Shown here piece by piece: positions 53,709 to 62,773 of a stretch of DNA of 64,000 nt; positions within the stretch are counted from its first letter, which is position 1, and each line of letters opens with the position of its first letter. Both the position numbers and the translations under genes were made by a program. Source of the stretch: Actinoplanes regularis (lineage in GTDB: Bacteria > Actinomycetota > Actinomycetes > Mycobacteriales > Micromonosporaceae); contig NZ_FZNR01000031.1 in assembly GCF_900188005.1 (NCBI RefSeq), forward strand, positions 33,015 through 97,014. The letters are read 5' to 3'. The notes beneath the pieces were generated by a model, which saw only the letters and a list, made by a program, of their open reading frames with translations, did no database searches and was not told where the DNA came from.

Positions 53709-54041
53709 ATGCCCCACTACCTGCAGGCATGGCAGCGCCAGTGCGACTGCCGATGCCCCGTGCACGACCGGCAGGCCCGCGTCACCTACGACGAGCCCGG
53801 CTGTGCGTGCACCATCACCTGCGCCACCCAACCCCTAACGCTGCTCGCCGATCGCTGGGGCTACGCGTTCTTTCTCGACCAGCGCGGTGACCTCTGGCAG
53901 GTCCCGGCCCTGACCAATGGCACCTGGGACTGGGAGAACGCCGGAGAGGTCGACACCCGACACGACCTCTACCACGCCAGCGTGGTCATCGAGCACCTAC
54001 TACGCGCGTCCGCGTACCTGCTCGCGAACGCCCCCGTCTGA
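53709..54041 (+). CDS. Small Cys-rich protein, first of a tandem pair
   Basis: A 110-residue protein with CDCRCPVHDRQ and PGCACTITCATQPLTL, giving at least six Cys and one His for a zinc site, then LLADRWGYAFFLDQRGDLWQVP. It is clearly paralogous to the first 100 residues encoded by the next open frame (CDCRCPVH, PGCRCLTICASQPMTL). A perfect 26-bp palindrome with a T-run follows its stop. Confidence 0.75.
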   Translation: MPHYLQAWQRQCDCRCPVHDRQARVTYDEPGCACTITCATQPLTLLADRWGYAFFLDQRGDLWQVPALTNGTWDWENAGEVDTRHDLYHASVVIEHLLRASAYLLANAPV

Positions 54042-54056
54042 TCCCAGCCGCTCAAG

Positions 54057-54090
54057 GTGGGCCGCCCACGTGGGCGGCCCACGGGTCTTT
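54057..54090 (+). terminator. Rho-independent terminator
   Basis: A perfect palindrome of 26 bp with half GTGGGCCGCCCAC is followed by GGGTCTTTT, just after the first paralogue's stop. Confidence 0.85.
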
Positions 54091-54118
54091 TCGTGTTTCA
54101 CCACCAAGGGAGACAGCT

Positions 54119-54541
54119 ATGTACCGAACTCCTCGTTCTGCCTACGATCGAGCCTGCGACTGCCGTTGCCCCGTCCACCGCGGCCAACAGCGCTGGGCCT
54201 ACAACTATCCGGGCTGCCGCTGCCTGACCATCTGCGCCAGCCAACCCATGACTCTGTTCGCCCCGCAGATCAACGGCGCGCTGTTCCTCGACACCGACGA
54301 CGTGCTCTGGTTCGTGCCCGGCCTGGAACCAGGTCACTGGGACTGGCGCAGCGCCACCCGGGTCAACCCCGGGCACCCGCTGTTCGAGGCCAGCGACCGG
54401 ATCACCGACCTGCTCCGCGACACGAACGAGGGACTGTGCTCCTGGCTCATCGCCTCTGATCAAACCCCAGTTCTTGCCCTGGCCGGCCGCGGTATCCGGG
54501 CGAAGCCCGGCCTTTTTGCTTCACCGAAGGGCCAACATTTC
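54119..54541 (+). CDS. Second Cys-rich paralogue, fused in frame to the following hydrolase
   Basis: The first 110 codons parallel the preceding gene (CDCRCPVH, YPGCRCLTICASQPMTL, GALFLDTDDVLWFVPGL). Where the paralogue ends, this frame runs on: a TGA is present one frame away (GCCTCTGATC). It continues through a terminator hairpin into the Met of the hydrolase gene without a stop. The joined frame ends at 55558. It is best read as two genes whose stop was lost to a single-base indel; a real fusion cannot be excluded. Confidence 0.65.
54496..54517 (+). terminator. Rho-independent terminator inside the fused frame
   Basis: A 6-bp stem CCGGGC / GCCCGG with GAA loop is followed by CCTTTTT. It stands where the terminator of the Cys-rich paralogue should be, just as after the first paralogue. 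Confidence 0.75.
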
Positions 54542-55558
54542 ATGACCAAAGCCATCGTCGGCATCGTCGTGGTCGTCATCTTCGCGTGCTTCGGGTTGCC
54601 CATGCTGTTGATGTCCGCCGTGATGGGCGGCGGCTCCGGTGCGTGCAGTCCTGCCGTCGCGCCCAGCATCGACGCCTCCGGGCAACCGGCGGGCACCGGG
54701 CAGTGGGACACCGACCAACTCAACATCACTGTGACCATCATCGAGGTCGGGGTCACCAAAGGCGTCGGCAGTTGGGGGCAGACCATCGCGCTTGCGGTAG
54801 CGATGCAGGAATCAGGGCTGCGGAACCTGCCGTACCTCGGCGACGCCAACGACCACGACTCCATCGGTGTCTTCCAGCAGCGCCCGAGCCAGGGGTGGGG
54901 AACCCCTGAACAACTGGCGGACCCCGCTTACCAGGCAGGCAAGTTCTACGACAAGCTCAAGACCATCCCCGGCTGGCAGAGGATGCCGCTTACCGAGGCA
55001 GCCCAAGCCGTCCAGGGCTCGGCCTACCCCGGCGCGTACGCGAAGTGGACCAACGACGCCATCGCGCTCGTCGACCGGTACGGGACCGGTGAGATCGCGC
55101 TCGACTGCTCAAACATGCCGTTCGGCAGCGCTGAACCGGCACCCCGTAACCCCGACGGCTCCTGGCCCGAAGAGACCTGCTCCATCGTTCCCGACCCGAC
55201 GACCGGCACCGGCTGCCTCACCCCACGCACGTTCCACTTCGTCCAGCAAGCTACCACCGCCGGCTGGCCCAAGCCGGGCTGCTGGGATGACCGAGACAAG
55301 GGCGAGCACCCCTTGGGCCGGGCCTGCGACTTCATGATGACCCCTGGCGAGGAGGCCCACGGCGCCGCGAAAGCCCGAGGCGCCGCGATGGCGGCGTGGG
55401 CTGTCGCTAACGCCGACCGGCTCGGGATTATGTACGTCATCTGGTATCGCATGATCTGGACCGACGACGGCCGTGGCTGGCACGCCTACGACAACCCGTG
55501 GGGCGGCAACGACCCGGGCGGCTGGCACACCAACCACGTACACATTTCCATGCACTGA
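54542..55558 (+). CDS. VirB1-like peptidoglycan hydrolase of the conjugation system
   Basis: A 338-residue protein starting at MTKAIVGIVVVVIFACFG, with one membrane helix at residues 4-28. The first extracellular region, including WGQTIALAVAMQESGLRN, DHDSIGVFQQRPSQGWG and AAQAVQGSAYPGAY, is a lysozyme/transglycosylase-like fold with the catalytic Glu in MQESG. The C-terminal part (ACDFMMTPGEEAHG..., WHTNHVHISMH) resembles proteins that follow this domain in actinobacterial elements. It would open the cell wall for the transfer channel. The upstream frame is continuous with it. Confidence 0.85.
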   Translation: MTKAIVGIVVVVIFACFGLPMLLMSAVMGGGSGACSPAVAPSIDASGQPAGTGQWDTDQLNITVTIIEVGVTKGVGSWGQTIALAVAMQESGLRNLPYLGDANDHDSIGVFQQRPSQGWGTPEQLADPAYQAGKFYDKLKTIPGWQRMPLTEAAQAVQGSAYPGAYAKWTNDAIALVDRYGTGEIALDCSNMPFGSAEPAPRNPDGSWPEETCSIVPDPTTGTGCLTPRTFHFVQQATTAGWPKPGCWDDRDKGEHPLGRACDFMMTPGEEAHGAAKARGAAMAAWAVANADRLGIMYVIWYRMIWTDDGRGWHAYDNPWGGNDPGGWHTNHVHISMH

Positions 55559-55644
55559 AACCAGCAACAATTCACATGCGCTGATTTGTCGATGAGTGCG
55601 TCGCGTACATCACCTTGGGTCTCACCGGGCCGGGCTTTTACCGT

Positions 55645-56752
55645 CTACCCCCTTATGCTGTGCAAGTAGAAATGCTCAACATGCAGAACCCACTCGGACG
55701 AATCCTTATCTCCATACACCTCGGCGGTCGCGGCGACATCGTAAGCCGGAGCGAAGTCATTTTCGAGTCGGCCTGTGTCCCACCAGGTCCCCTCGATGAC
55801 GATAGACACCCTCAACTGCACCGAGGCTGATGCGTAAGAGCGCGACGTCTCGATGTCGCCAAACCTCGTCCACAGAATCAATCTGTGTCACAAAGGTTTT
55901 GGTGTTCAGGTATCGGTCTAGATCCCAGCCGCTCGCGCGGACCAAGTTGCCGTAGTCGTCAGTCGGCACCAGACGAAGCGCCGCCTGATCGATTTCCGGA
56001 AGTTGGTCATATATCTTTCCTAAGAACTCGTTGAGTGCAAGTTCGCTTCCGGGAGTCAAAGTTAGCAGACCTCTTCGCGTCTGCCATAAGTCTTTCGCCA
56101 TGATCGGCGACTCGCGTCCTTTGAAGTGGACGACTGCGTCACGATCGGCGGAGACAAGAACAACATTTCTTAATTGCGTAGACGCCCGCTGCTCCAATAG
56201 GTTGAATGAAGCGGAGTCGGCTGCACCCGTCTTGACCCGTGAGCCGCCAAGAATCTTCTGATTTCCACCCGAATCTGTTTTCCGACGCGCGGCTCCCGTC
56301 TGAAGAATTTGATCTCGAATTCCCTGCACGGCGGCCAGGGGGTGAGTAGCAAGGCGCACTATCTCCGCGCCAGCCCCTTCGAGGGAGTCGGAAAGGACTT
56401 TTACTAAATGCTCGATTTCTGTTGCGCCGCTTGGTAGTCCTGGCCAGTTGGGTACGTCGAGCCCGACCCGTCGTGCGGCGGCCAACGAATTCTCGAACGG
56501 TTCGACTGTTCGAGAGATCGAGTCGCGTAGGTGCTCGGCCCACTCCCATAGGACGGGCTCAAGTATCCATACCGCTATGTCGCGCTCTTGCTCTTCGATA
56601 ATATTTACGAGGTCTTCAATCTTGCTCAGGTCTAGTAGCCCGCGCGGCATGGAGTTGGTGTCCAAAGCTATGGCCACGACATTGTCCGGGAAGTTGAATT
56701 TTTCATCAACAGACACCCCAACGATGATAGGGAGGCAGTTCTTCGTGGGCAA
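55645..56752 (-). pseudogene. Frameshifted PIN-domain (DUF4935-like) gene
   Basis: The N-terminal region has VVAIALDTNSMP, a PIN-type first aspartate, EPVLWEWAEHLR, KTGAADSASF and VVLVSADRDAV, which provide the other acidic sites of a PIN nuclease. After SVDE at about 55858 the frame changes. The downstream frame then reads FGDIETSRSYASASVQLRVS and on to a stop, giving about 360 residues in total. The start appears to be TTG or a later GTG, with no clear ribosome site. Base composition is lower in GC than the neighbours, which suggests transfer. Confidence 0.65.
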
Positions 56753-56933
56753 TGTGGCGGCGGGCTAAACGGAGGCGGTCAGGAGCGCAAGGTGCTGGAG
56801 CAGGTGCGCCGATCGACTGCGCCAGCGTATGGGCGCGGCGCTAACAGGAGCAAGGCCCGGCTCCGAAGCCCGCTCACCACTGCCGGCCGCGCGAATCAAC
56901 GGATAACGAATCCCTGACTGGATCGTCCTGCGG

Positions 56934-57731
56934 ATGCTCCTGCTGTGTGAGTATGTATCTGTGACGTTCACCTTGGCGCGGGCGGCTGGGCTTGCTGGAA
57001 AGTACGCATCGATGTTCACCAGCTCCGACCTGGAGTTGCGGTTCCTCGAGTGTGGACTCGGACTCTTCGTGCCGCCGCCGCGTTCCGGCTCCCAGCGCTA
57101 CGCCAAGACCGAACTGATCGCGACCACGCTCACTGGGGCGGTTAAGGCAGCCGGAAAGGACTCAGACGTCGCCAAGGGCGTCATGGAACTGATTGTCCTC
57201 GTCGCGGAACGGTGCGACGAGGATCAGTTTGGCCGGCTGCGTGAAGCGACGCGATCCGGAGGTTTCGATCTTCGCCGTGCTGACGGTGAGGCCCGGCTTC
57301 TACCGCTAGACGAGCCTCATATTCCGTTGGGAGAGTCGGTTTCCGCGCTCGAAGTGGATCTTCAACGCCTCGGGATGGCCGTGGCCCACAATCACTACCG
57401 GCAAGCTGTGGACAGCCTGACGGACGGGCGACACGAAGCGGCCAACGGCCAACTGCGTGCGATGTTTGAGGAAGTCGTCGCTTACCTGGCCGTGCAGCAG
57501 GGATTCAGCCGCACCAGTCAGGGCGCGGGTGGCCGAGCGATCACCTTCCTGGTGGACAACGGGCATCTTCCCGCTGATGATGGCGGCCTATATATCCGTG
57601 GTTTGTGGAAGATCGTGCAGACCAACGGTCCGCACCCGGGCGCATCGCCCATCGGCGAGGCTTACTTCCGCACACATGCGCTGACCGCCGCCGCCCGCTA
57701 CCTCATCGATCGCTTCGCACCGCCTGCATAA
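56934..57731 (+). CDS. Hypothetical protein
   Basis: A 265-residue protein; starts at ATG 56934, GTG 56961 or ATG 57012 are possible and none has a clear ribosome site. The N-terminal third (TSSDLELRFLECGLGLFVPPP, then YAKTELIATTLTGAVKAAGKD) and the helical C-terminal third (QAVDSLTDGRHEAANGQLRAMFEEVVAYLAVQQGF) resemble abortive-infection-type proteins with a HEPN-like end, but no catalytic motif is certain. Confidence 0.7.
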   Translation: MLLLCEYVSVTFTLARAAGLAGKYASMFTSSDLELRFLECGLGLFVPPPRSGSQRYAKTELIATTLTGAVKAAGKDSDVAKGVMELIVLVAERCDEDQFGRLREATRSGGFDLRRADGEARLLPLDEPHIPLGESVSALEVDLQRLGMAVAHNHYRQAVDSLTDGRHEAANGQLRAMFEEVVAYLAVQQGFSRTSQGAGGRAITFLVDNGHLPADDGGLYIRGLWKIVQTNGPHPGASPIGEAYFRTHALTAAARYLIDRFAPPA

Positions 57732-57854
57732 GAGCCACTACCTTGCCCTGCCGAGGAGCGGCATCGCCCGGCATGACAGCGCAGCACTCGTGCAGTCTCT
57801 TTCGCGCCCGGCGCTTCTGACGACCGCCTGAAGCCCAGTCGTTGGCCGAGCGTA

Positions 57855-58598
57855 TTAGTCTGCTGCAGCCTCGGGTGTGGCCAGTAGCCGGACAAAGTGG
57901 TCGCCGTACCCCGTGATCTCGTACTCAGGTTCCCAGCCTCCGTGGGGTGTGTGGTTCTCGCTGATCTTCGTGATCAGGCTGTGTCGTTCCAAGACCAAAA
58001 GGGCTCCCGGCGCGGCATCCGCCAGACCGGAATCAGCGGCCGCGATGCTGTAGGGATACCAGCGCCGAGCACTTTGCGGGTCGACGCCGTGAGCGGTGGC
58101 GTACTCGGCAAGGTGTCGTGGTGCCTCGCTCATGATTCGCAGGACGCGGACATGGACAGCGTCAAGATCGGCGATGACACGGGCGTCAGCGAGTTCGCTG
58201 TCGACCTTGGTCCCGGTCTCATCGGCTGCGTTGGCCAAGACGCGGCCGAGGGCTCGCCGCTTGTCGCGCATCGCGCTGTCCTGCGCTGCGCTCAGCACCC
58301 GTACCAAGAGTTCTTGATGTTGTTCATCGCGGGCGAGCTTTTCGATGAACATCTCGAACCCGTCCTCCTCGACGCCGGCCGCCTGAGCCGCGTCAGCGAG
58401 CGTCTCGGCGGCGTTGACCATTCGCTGCTGGAAGAACCGCTTGTCCAGATATGCGAAGGCACGTTCGAGTACAGGGGTCAGTGCCGCACCGGCTAGAGCC
58501 CCACCCGGTCCCGCCAACCCAGCAGCGGCACCGACTGCTCCCGCAGCGGCACGAGCAGCAAGAGCCCGGGACTTTCGATCATCATGTTCGCCGGTCAT
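57855..58598 (-). CDS. Hypothetical protein
   Basis: A 247-residue protein with a Gly/Ala-rich hydrophobic N-terminus (GAVGAAAGLAGPGGALAGAALTPVL) that may insert in the membrane, and a helical soluble part (RRALGRVLANAADETGTKVDSELADARVIADL). The C-terminal part resembles a winged helix (LLVLERHSLITKISE). It lies beside possible defence genes. No family is certain. Confidence 0.65.
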   Translation of the reverse strand: MTGEHDDRKSRALAARAAAGAVGAAAGLAGPGGALAGAALTPVLERAFAYLDKRFFQQRMVNAAETLADAAQAAGVEEDGFEMFIEKLARDEQHQELLVRVLSAAQDSAMRDKRRALGRVLANAADETGTKVDSELADARVIADLDAVHVRVLRIMSEAPRHLAEYATAHGVDPQSARRWYPYSIAAADSGLADAAPGALLVLERHSLITKISENHTPHGGWEPEYEITGYGDHFVRLLATPEAAAD

Positions 58599-58789
58599 TC
58601 GTCAAGTATCGGCGGCGGCGGCAAACGGCGGCGGCAAGGGTACCGAGCACAAGTAGCAGGTAGATCGATATCCGCTGGCTTTCCGGCCTTCACGACCGAC
58701 CTCTTCGGTATGCGGGGGGTCGTCGGGCCTGGTACCGCCGCCAACCTACGGGGCCAGGGGGACAGTTGGGGACAGCTGGAGACAGCTAC

Positions 58790-59375
58790 CCCGACGCGTT
58801 CACCGACCTCAACTACGACCTGAACGGATTGGTACGCAACAAATCCGGTCGCAGAGCCAGCCCATCGGCATCCATCATGGACAGCCAAAGCGCGAAGACG
58901 TCCACCAACGTCCCGACCGCCACCCAGGGCATCGACGCCGGTAAGAAGATCGCCGGTCGCAAATGCGGCGTCATCACCGACACCCTCGGCCTGCTACTCG
59001 CCGTCATCGTTACCGCCGCTTCCACCAGCGACAACACGATCGGCATCGACCTACTCGACCACGCCACTCGGATATACCCAACCCTGACGAGGCCTGGGTC
59101 GATACCGGGTTTCGCAAGAAGGTCGTCGAACACGGCGCCACTCTCGGTGTCGACGTCGAGATCGTCACCAAGGATCCGCAGGTCAGGGCTCTACGGTGAT
59201 CAAGCGGCGATGGGTTGTCGAACGCACGATCGGCTGGCTCATGCACCACCGCTGCCTGGTACGCGACTACAAAACCCTGCCCACCACGTCCGCCACCATG
59301 ATCCGCATCGCCATGATCGACAACCTCACCCGGCGAGCCACCGGCGAAACCACCCCAACCTGGCGATACGGCTAA
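58790..59375 (+). pseudogene. Truncated, frameshifted IS5-family transposase
   Basis: DLNYDLNGLVRNKSGRRASP and IMDSQSAKTSTNVPTATQGI with DTLGLLLAVIVTAAS are hallmarks of this IS5 group. The frame then changes to VDTGFRKKVVEHGATLGVDV, and later to RWVVERTIGWLMHHRCLVRD, which holds the catalytic Glu. The N-terminal third is missing. ATCAGACGCCCTCTTA after the stop may be the surviving right inverted end. It is a dead remnant. Confidence 0.85.
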
Positions 59376-59673
59376 AACCGCATAACACACAAACTACGTG
59401 AATCAGACGCCCTCTTAGACACGTCCGGACCAGGCAGATACCGACCGGTGTACATGTGACCTTGCGCGTGGAATGTGGGCGAGCAGCCAGTCGGCGGGTT
59501 CCGCCGGAACGTTGGCGTCCTCCGTGCCGTGCCAGATACCGACCGGCGAAATTCCGAAGTTTGTCAAGTTGGCGGGGCACGGCTTGTATAGTTAACCGAA
59601 AGACCTGCACTTGGCCTGCTATGCATTGATCCCACCGGGCAGGCGCTAGGTTCGATCGGTCCCAGAGGCAGCC

Positions 59674-60573
59674 ATGGCCAAGAATCGCAAGAAAAGACCC
59701 GGCCAGCCGAATCGCGGCCGACTCCGCAGCGACGCCAGCAGGCCTAGGCAAGGCATCGCCACGTCCAAGAAGGTCGCTGGCGCGGTGACGCTGGCCCTAC
59801 TTGGCGGCGTTGCTGGGACTTATTGCACCTATGTCGTCTCGGGGAGACAAGAGGTCCGAGTTCAGCGCGCCACCCACGCCGATGAACTGGCTCACGACCG
59901 AATCGTCGCACCCTTTCGGGTCGAAGGATCCAACGATGGTGGCGTCGAATATTCCATCTCAAGTAGCCATATTCTTGAGATCGCCGGCACTCCTGTTGAC
60001 CCCGAACACCCCGACCGATTTGCGCCTGTCGACGACAAAACTCTGGTGGGCGTCCCGCTCGGGGGTAGCCCATCAATCGTTGTAGCGCATGAAGGGTTTA
60101 CACTTGTTGGCCAGCGCTCGGTGCCTGTGGATATCGTCGGCATGAAGGCGCGCGTTACCTCACGTCTCGCCCCACTTTCTGGCACCATCGTGGCGATCGA
60201 AGGAGAGGGGGTCGAGGATGACGTAAAGATGGGATTTGATCTCGACTCCAGAGATTTGTCGGCCAGATCAATACTCGACCAGCCGGGGAAACCGCTTTCA
60301 ACGACGAGATTCTTCGCAGACGTGCACGTGACTTTGGCGCGTGACGAACGCGTGGAATTTGAAGTATCGACGTACACTGCATCGTGCAGGTGTGCGTTCG
60401 TCATTGATGTAACATTATCAGATGGAACAGTTGTCGCCGTAGACGACAATGGTGACCCCTGGCGAATATCCGCCTTCGCTAAGCAATACAGTAAGTCCTA
60501 TATTTGGGATGTAATTACTTCCCGTATTCAGCCCTGCGCCTGGCCAAGGGAATGTCTACGTATGGATTCTTGA
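59674..60573 (+). CDS. Membrane-anchored extracellular protein with CxC motif
   Basis: A 299-residue protein with a very basic N-terminus (MAKNRKKRPGQPNRGRLRSD) and one membrane helix (about residues 34-56), so the rest lies outside the cell. It is beta-rich, and near its end ASCRCAFVIDVTLSDGTVVAVD and NGDPWRI align with KCYCSWFLDLDIAVAGKDFTYRV and NGKPFVT of the 347-residue protein downstream. No function is known. Its local base composition is lower in GC than the main blocks. Confidence 0.75.
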   Translation: MAKNRKKRPGQPNRGRLRSDASRPRQGIATSKKVAGAVTLALLGGVAGTYCTYVVSGRQEVRVQRATHADELAHDRIVAPFRVEGSNDGGVEYSISSSHILEIAGTPVDPEHPDRFAPVDDKTLVGVPLGGSPSIVVAHEGFTLVGQRSVPVDIVGMKARVTSRLAPLSGTIVAIEGEGVEDDVKMGFDLDSRDLSARSILDQPGKPLSTTRFFADVHVTLARDERVEFEVSTYTASCRCAFVIDVTLSDGTVVAVDDNGDPWRISAFAKQYSKSYIWDVITSRIQPCAWPRECLRMDS

Positions 60574-61117
60574 CCGACATCAGAATTGCGTAGATGATTC
60601 GTCGCGATTGAGTTAGCCACACCGGACAACGCCCGCGGGGTGGGGCAGGTATTACCGGGCGGGACGGCGGCTGGCTGGCAACCCTTCAGTCACTTTCGGG
60701 CTCAATTTCAACGGCAGCCGATAGCGATTCAATTGCATCGCAGCATCCAATGCGCGCTGTTACGTCACGGTTATATCCCTTTAGTCAGTGGGTCCCGCGG
60801 TCTGCACGCTTTCGGCCAACTTCTAAATGACTCGGGCGAAAGCTGTGTCGTTCCTAGCCGACAATTCTATTTCCGACTTCGCACTAATAATGGCATGAGC
60901 GTGCGCCACTACCTCCAGGAGCCGGGGAAACGAGGTGGTAACCCGCAGCTCACTAACGATCTCCGGCGCCTTTCCTTCGATTATCCTCGATTGGGTGACT
61001 GGCCCGACATCCACTCCGAAGCGGCGTACCTAGTCAGCGGGTAGTCGTACAATTTCGGTTACCTCCGCGCGGGGATGGATTCCGAATATCGCTACGCTCC
61101 ATGCCGGAGGAAGAGAA
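60574..61117. other. Intergenic region without a supported gene
   Basis: About 540 bp of relatively AT-rich DNA. A 134-codon plus-strand frame starting at 60640 has no ribosome site or domain. Only the GGAGGAAG at 61106 before the next start is a clear signal. Confidence 0.4.
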
Positions 61118-61699
61118 GTGTTGCGTCGAATCCGTCCGCTGATACTGATATCGGCTGTTTTAGTCATTCTGGGAGTCGCGGGAACGACCGTCTGGCTATG
61201 GTGGAGGCCGGAAATGGAACTGACGTTGACAAGTACGGACTGGCGCAACACGAGCTATCAGAGTGACTGTGCGGGTGAGAGCGCGACTCAGCTTTCGGTG
61301 ACCATACGCGACGGGGTGGGTGAAGTGCCACCTGCAGATCCGGGATTTGCTCCGTCGGAATTTTGGGTGGAGAGCTCGGCTGTGGGCGATCTGACTGGCG
61401 ACGATCGTCCTGAAGCCGCGGTGGTGTTGGCATGTCACCCATCGAACAGCAACTTCGCGGTCTGGGAAATACTGGTATTCGCCGAAGGCCCCACCCGGCT
61501 GGCGCAAATCGTGGTCGAACCGCTGCCGGATGCCCTCTACCCAGGTGTCGACTTCGCATCCGACGAACTGGCAATTAAAGATGGAGGCTTAACGGTCGGA
61601 GTCATGTACTACGGCCCGGAAGACTGCCATTCCTGCGGTCCTTCGATTCATCGAGAACTCTCGTGGCGGTGGAATGGGCAACAGTTCGTCCAGTACTAG
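61118..61699 (+). CDS. Membrane-anchored extracellular protein, hypothetical
   Basis: A 193-residue protein starting at GTG with GGAGG seven bases upstream. One N-terminal membrane helix (ILISAVLVILGVAGTTVWLWW) precedes an extracellular domain with SSAVGDLTGDDRPEAAVVLAC, a pattern like FG-GAP/repeat-in-toxin acid loops, and a CHSC pair near the end. It is followed after 24 bp by the next membrane-anchored protein. Confidence 0.75.
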   Translation: MLRRIRPLILISAVLVILGVAGTTVWLWWRPEMELTLTSTDWRNTSYQSDCAGESATQLSVTIRDGVGEVPPADPGFAPSEFWVESSAVGDLTGDDRPEAAVVLACHPSNSNFAVWEILVFAEGPTRLAQIVVEPLPDALYPGVDFASDELAIKDGGLTVGVMYYGPEDCHSCGPSIHRELSWRWNGQQFVQY

Positions 61700-61723
61700 G
61701 GGCACTCCAGTTGAAGGGCATTC

Positions 61724-62767
61724 ATGTCGAAGCGAGCGTGGCGCGGAGCGGGCGGCGCGAGTGCGGTCCTCGTCAGCGTGGCAGTGGGCGTAGCCACCAA
61801 TGTCGCTACCGACTCTCCCACCACCGGCTGGGTCGTTGGGCTCGTCGTGCTGACCGCCGTCGCGGTCGTCATCCAGATCGGACTTGTCATGGTCGACAAC
61901 AGCGAGAGCGACCTGGCGGCGCCGTCCGGCGATGCTTCCGGGCCGGTCCAGGCCGCCGCAGCCGCTGGCAAGGGCCGGACATATCAGGCCGGCGGCAACA
62001 TCGGGTTGACCGGTGGGCACCTTGCCTTGATCGTCAGCGTCGTCGGGTTCGTGGTCGTCGGCGGGGTATCAGCAGTGTTGATAATCATGACTCCAAGCGC
62101 TGATGATCAAGGCACAACACCTTCTCCGGCCACCGGACCGACCAATTCTGTTCCGGGTTCACCATTCTCGGTTAAGGTGCTGACAGACCCGGAGATCTAT
62201 GTCGCGCCGCAGGATCAGATCAACACAGTGAACAGTTTCCTGTTTCCGCCAGGAAGCCTCGCGACCGTCGATAAGCCGGGCGACGCCTGCTACGCTTGGC
62301 ACTCCTGGGCACGGAACAACAATGCGGCGGACTTGGAATCAACGAATCTTGCGGTTAATATCACGGCCCTCACCTCCGACGTCGTCCAGGTGCTAGGAGG
62401 CCGTCTTGTGGCCACCTCATTGGCAAATCCAGGTGGCGATATCGCGGAGTGCAAGCAAGGTGCTGAGACGATCGCATCCTTCCTTGACATCGACCTAGAT
62501 TCCAAGAAACTGTCGTTCCGCTACGGCGGCGCCACTCCCGCACCGTTCAATATCACGATCAAACCGGATGAGCCGGAGACGATCTACATGCAGGCAACCA
62601 CGAGAAAATGCTACTGCTCTTGGTTTCTCGACCTTGACATCGCCGTTGCCGGAAAAGACTTTACGTACCGAGTGGCTAACAATGGAAAGCCGTTCGTAAC
62701 CGCACCATCTGACGGCGACTATCGACACTACGTCTACGAGTCGGATTCCTGGATACGGATAAAATGA
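61724..62767 (+). CDS. Three-TM protein with CxC extracellular domain and QAGGNIG motif
   Basis: A 347-residue protein. Membrane segments are seen at about 12-28, 36-57 and 100-122. The cytoplasmic or linker piece between the second and third has YQAGGNIGLTGGH (87-99), a short Gly/Gln/Asn motif like those of bacterial amyloid signalling families. Residues 135-347 are extracellular, beta-rich, and share the CxC module (RKCYCSWFLDLD) with the 299-residue protein upstream. Function unknown. Confidence 0.75.
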   Translation: MSKRAWRGAGGASAVLVSVAVGVATNVATDSPTTGWVVGLVVLTAVAVVIQIGLVMVDNSESDLAAPSGDASGPVQAAAAAGKGRTYQAGGNIGLTGGHLALIVSVVGFVVVGGVSAVLIIMTPSADDQGTTPSPATGPTNSVPGSPFSVKVLTDPEIYVAPQDQINTVNSFLFPPGSLATVDKPGDACYAWHSWARNNNAADLESTNLAVNITALTSDVVQVLGGRLVATSLANPGGDIAECKQGAETIASFLDIDLDSKKLSFRYGGATPAPFNITIKPDEPETIYMQATTRKCYCSWFLDLDIAVAGKDFTYRVANNGKPFVTAPSDGDYRHYVYESDSWIRIK

Positions 62768-62773
62768 GCCTTT

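Noticed and set aside
60640..61044. Plus-strand open frame of 134 codons
   Set aside because: No ribosome site and unlike any protein pattern; kept as intergenic.
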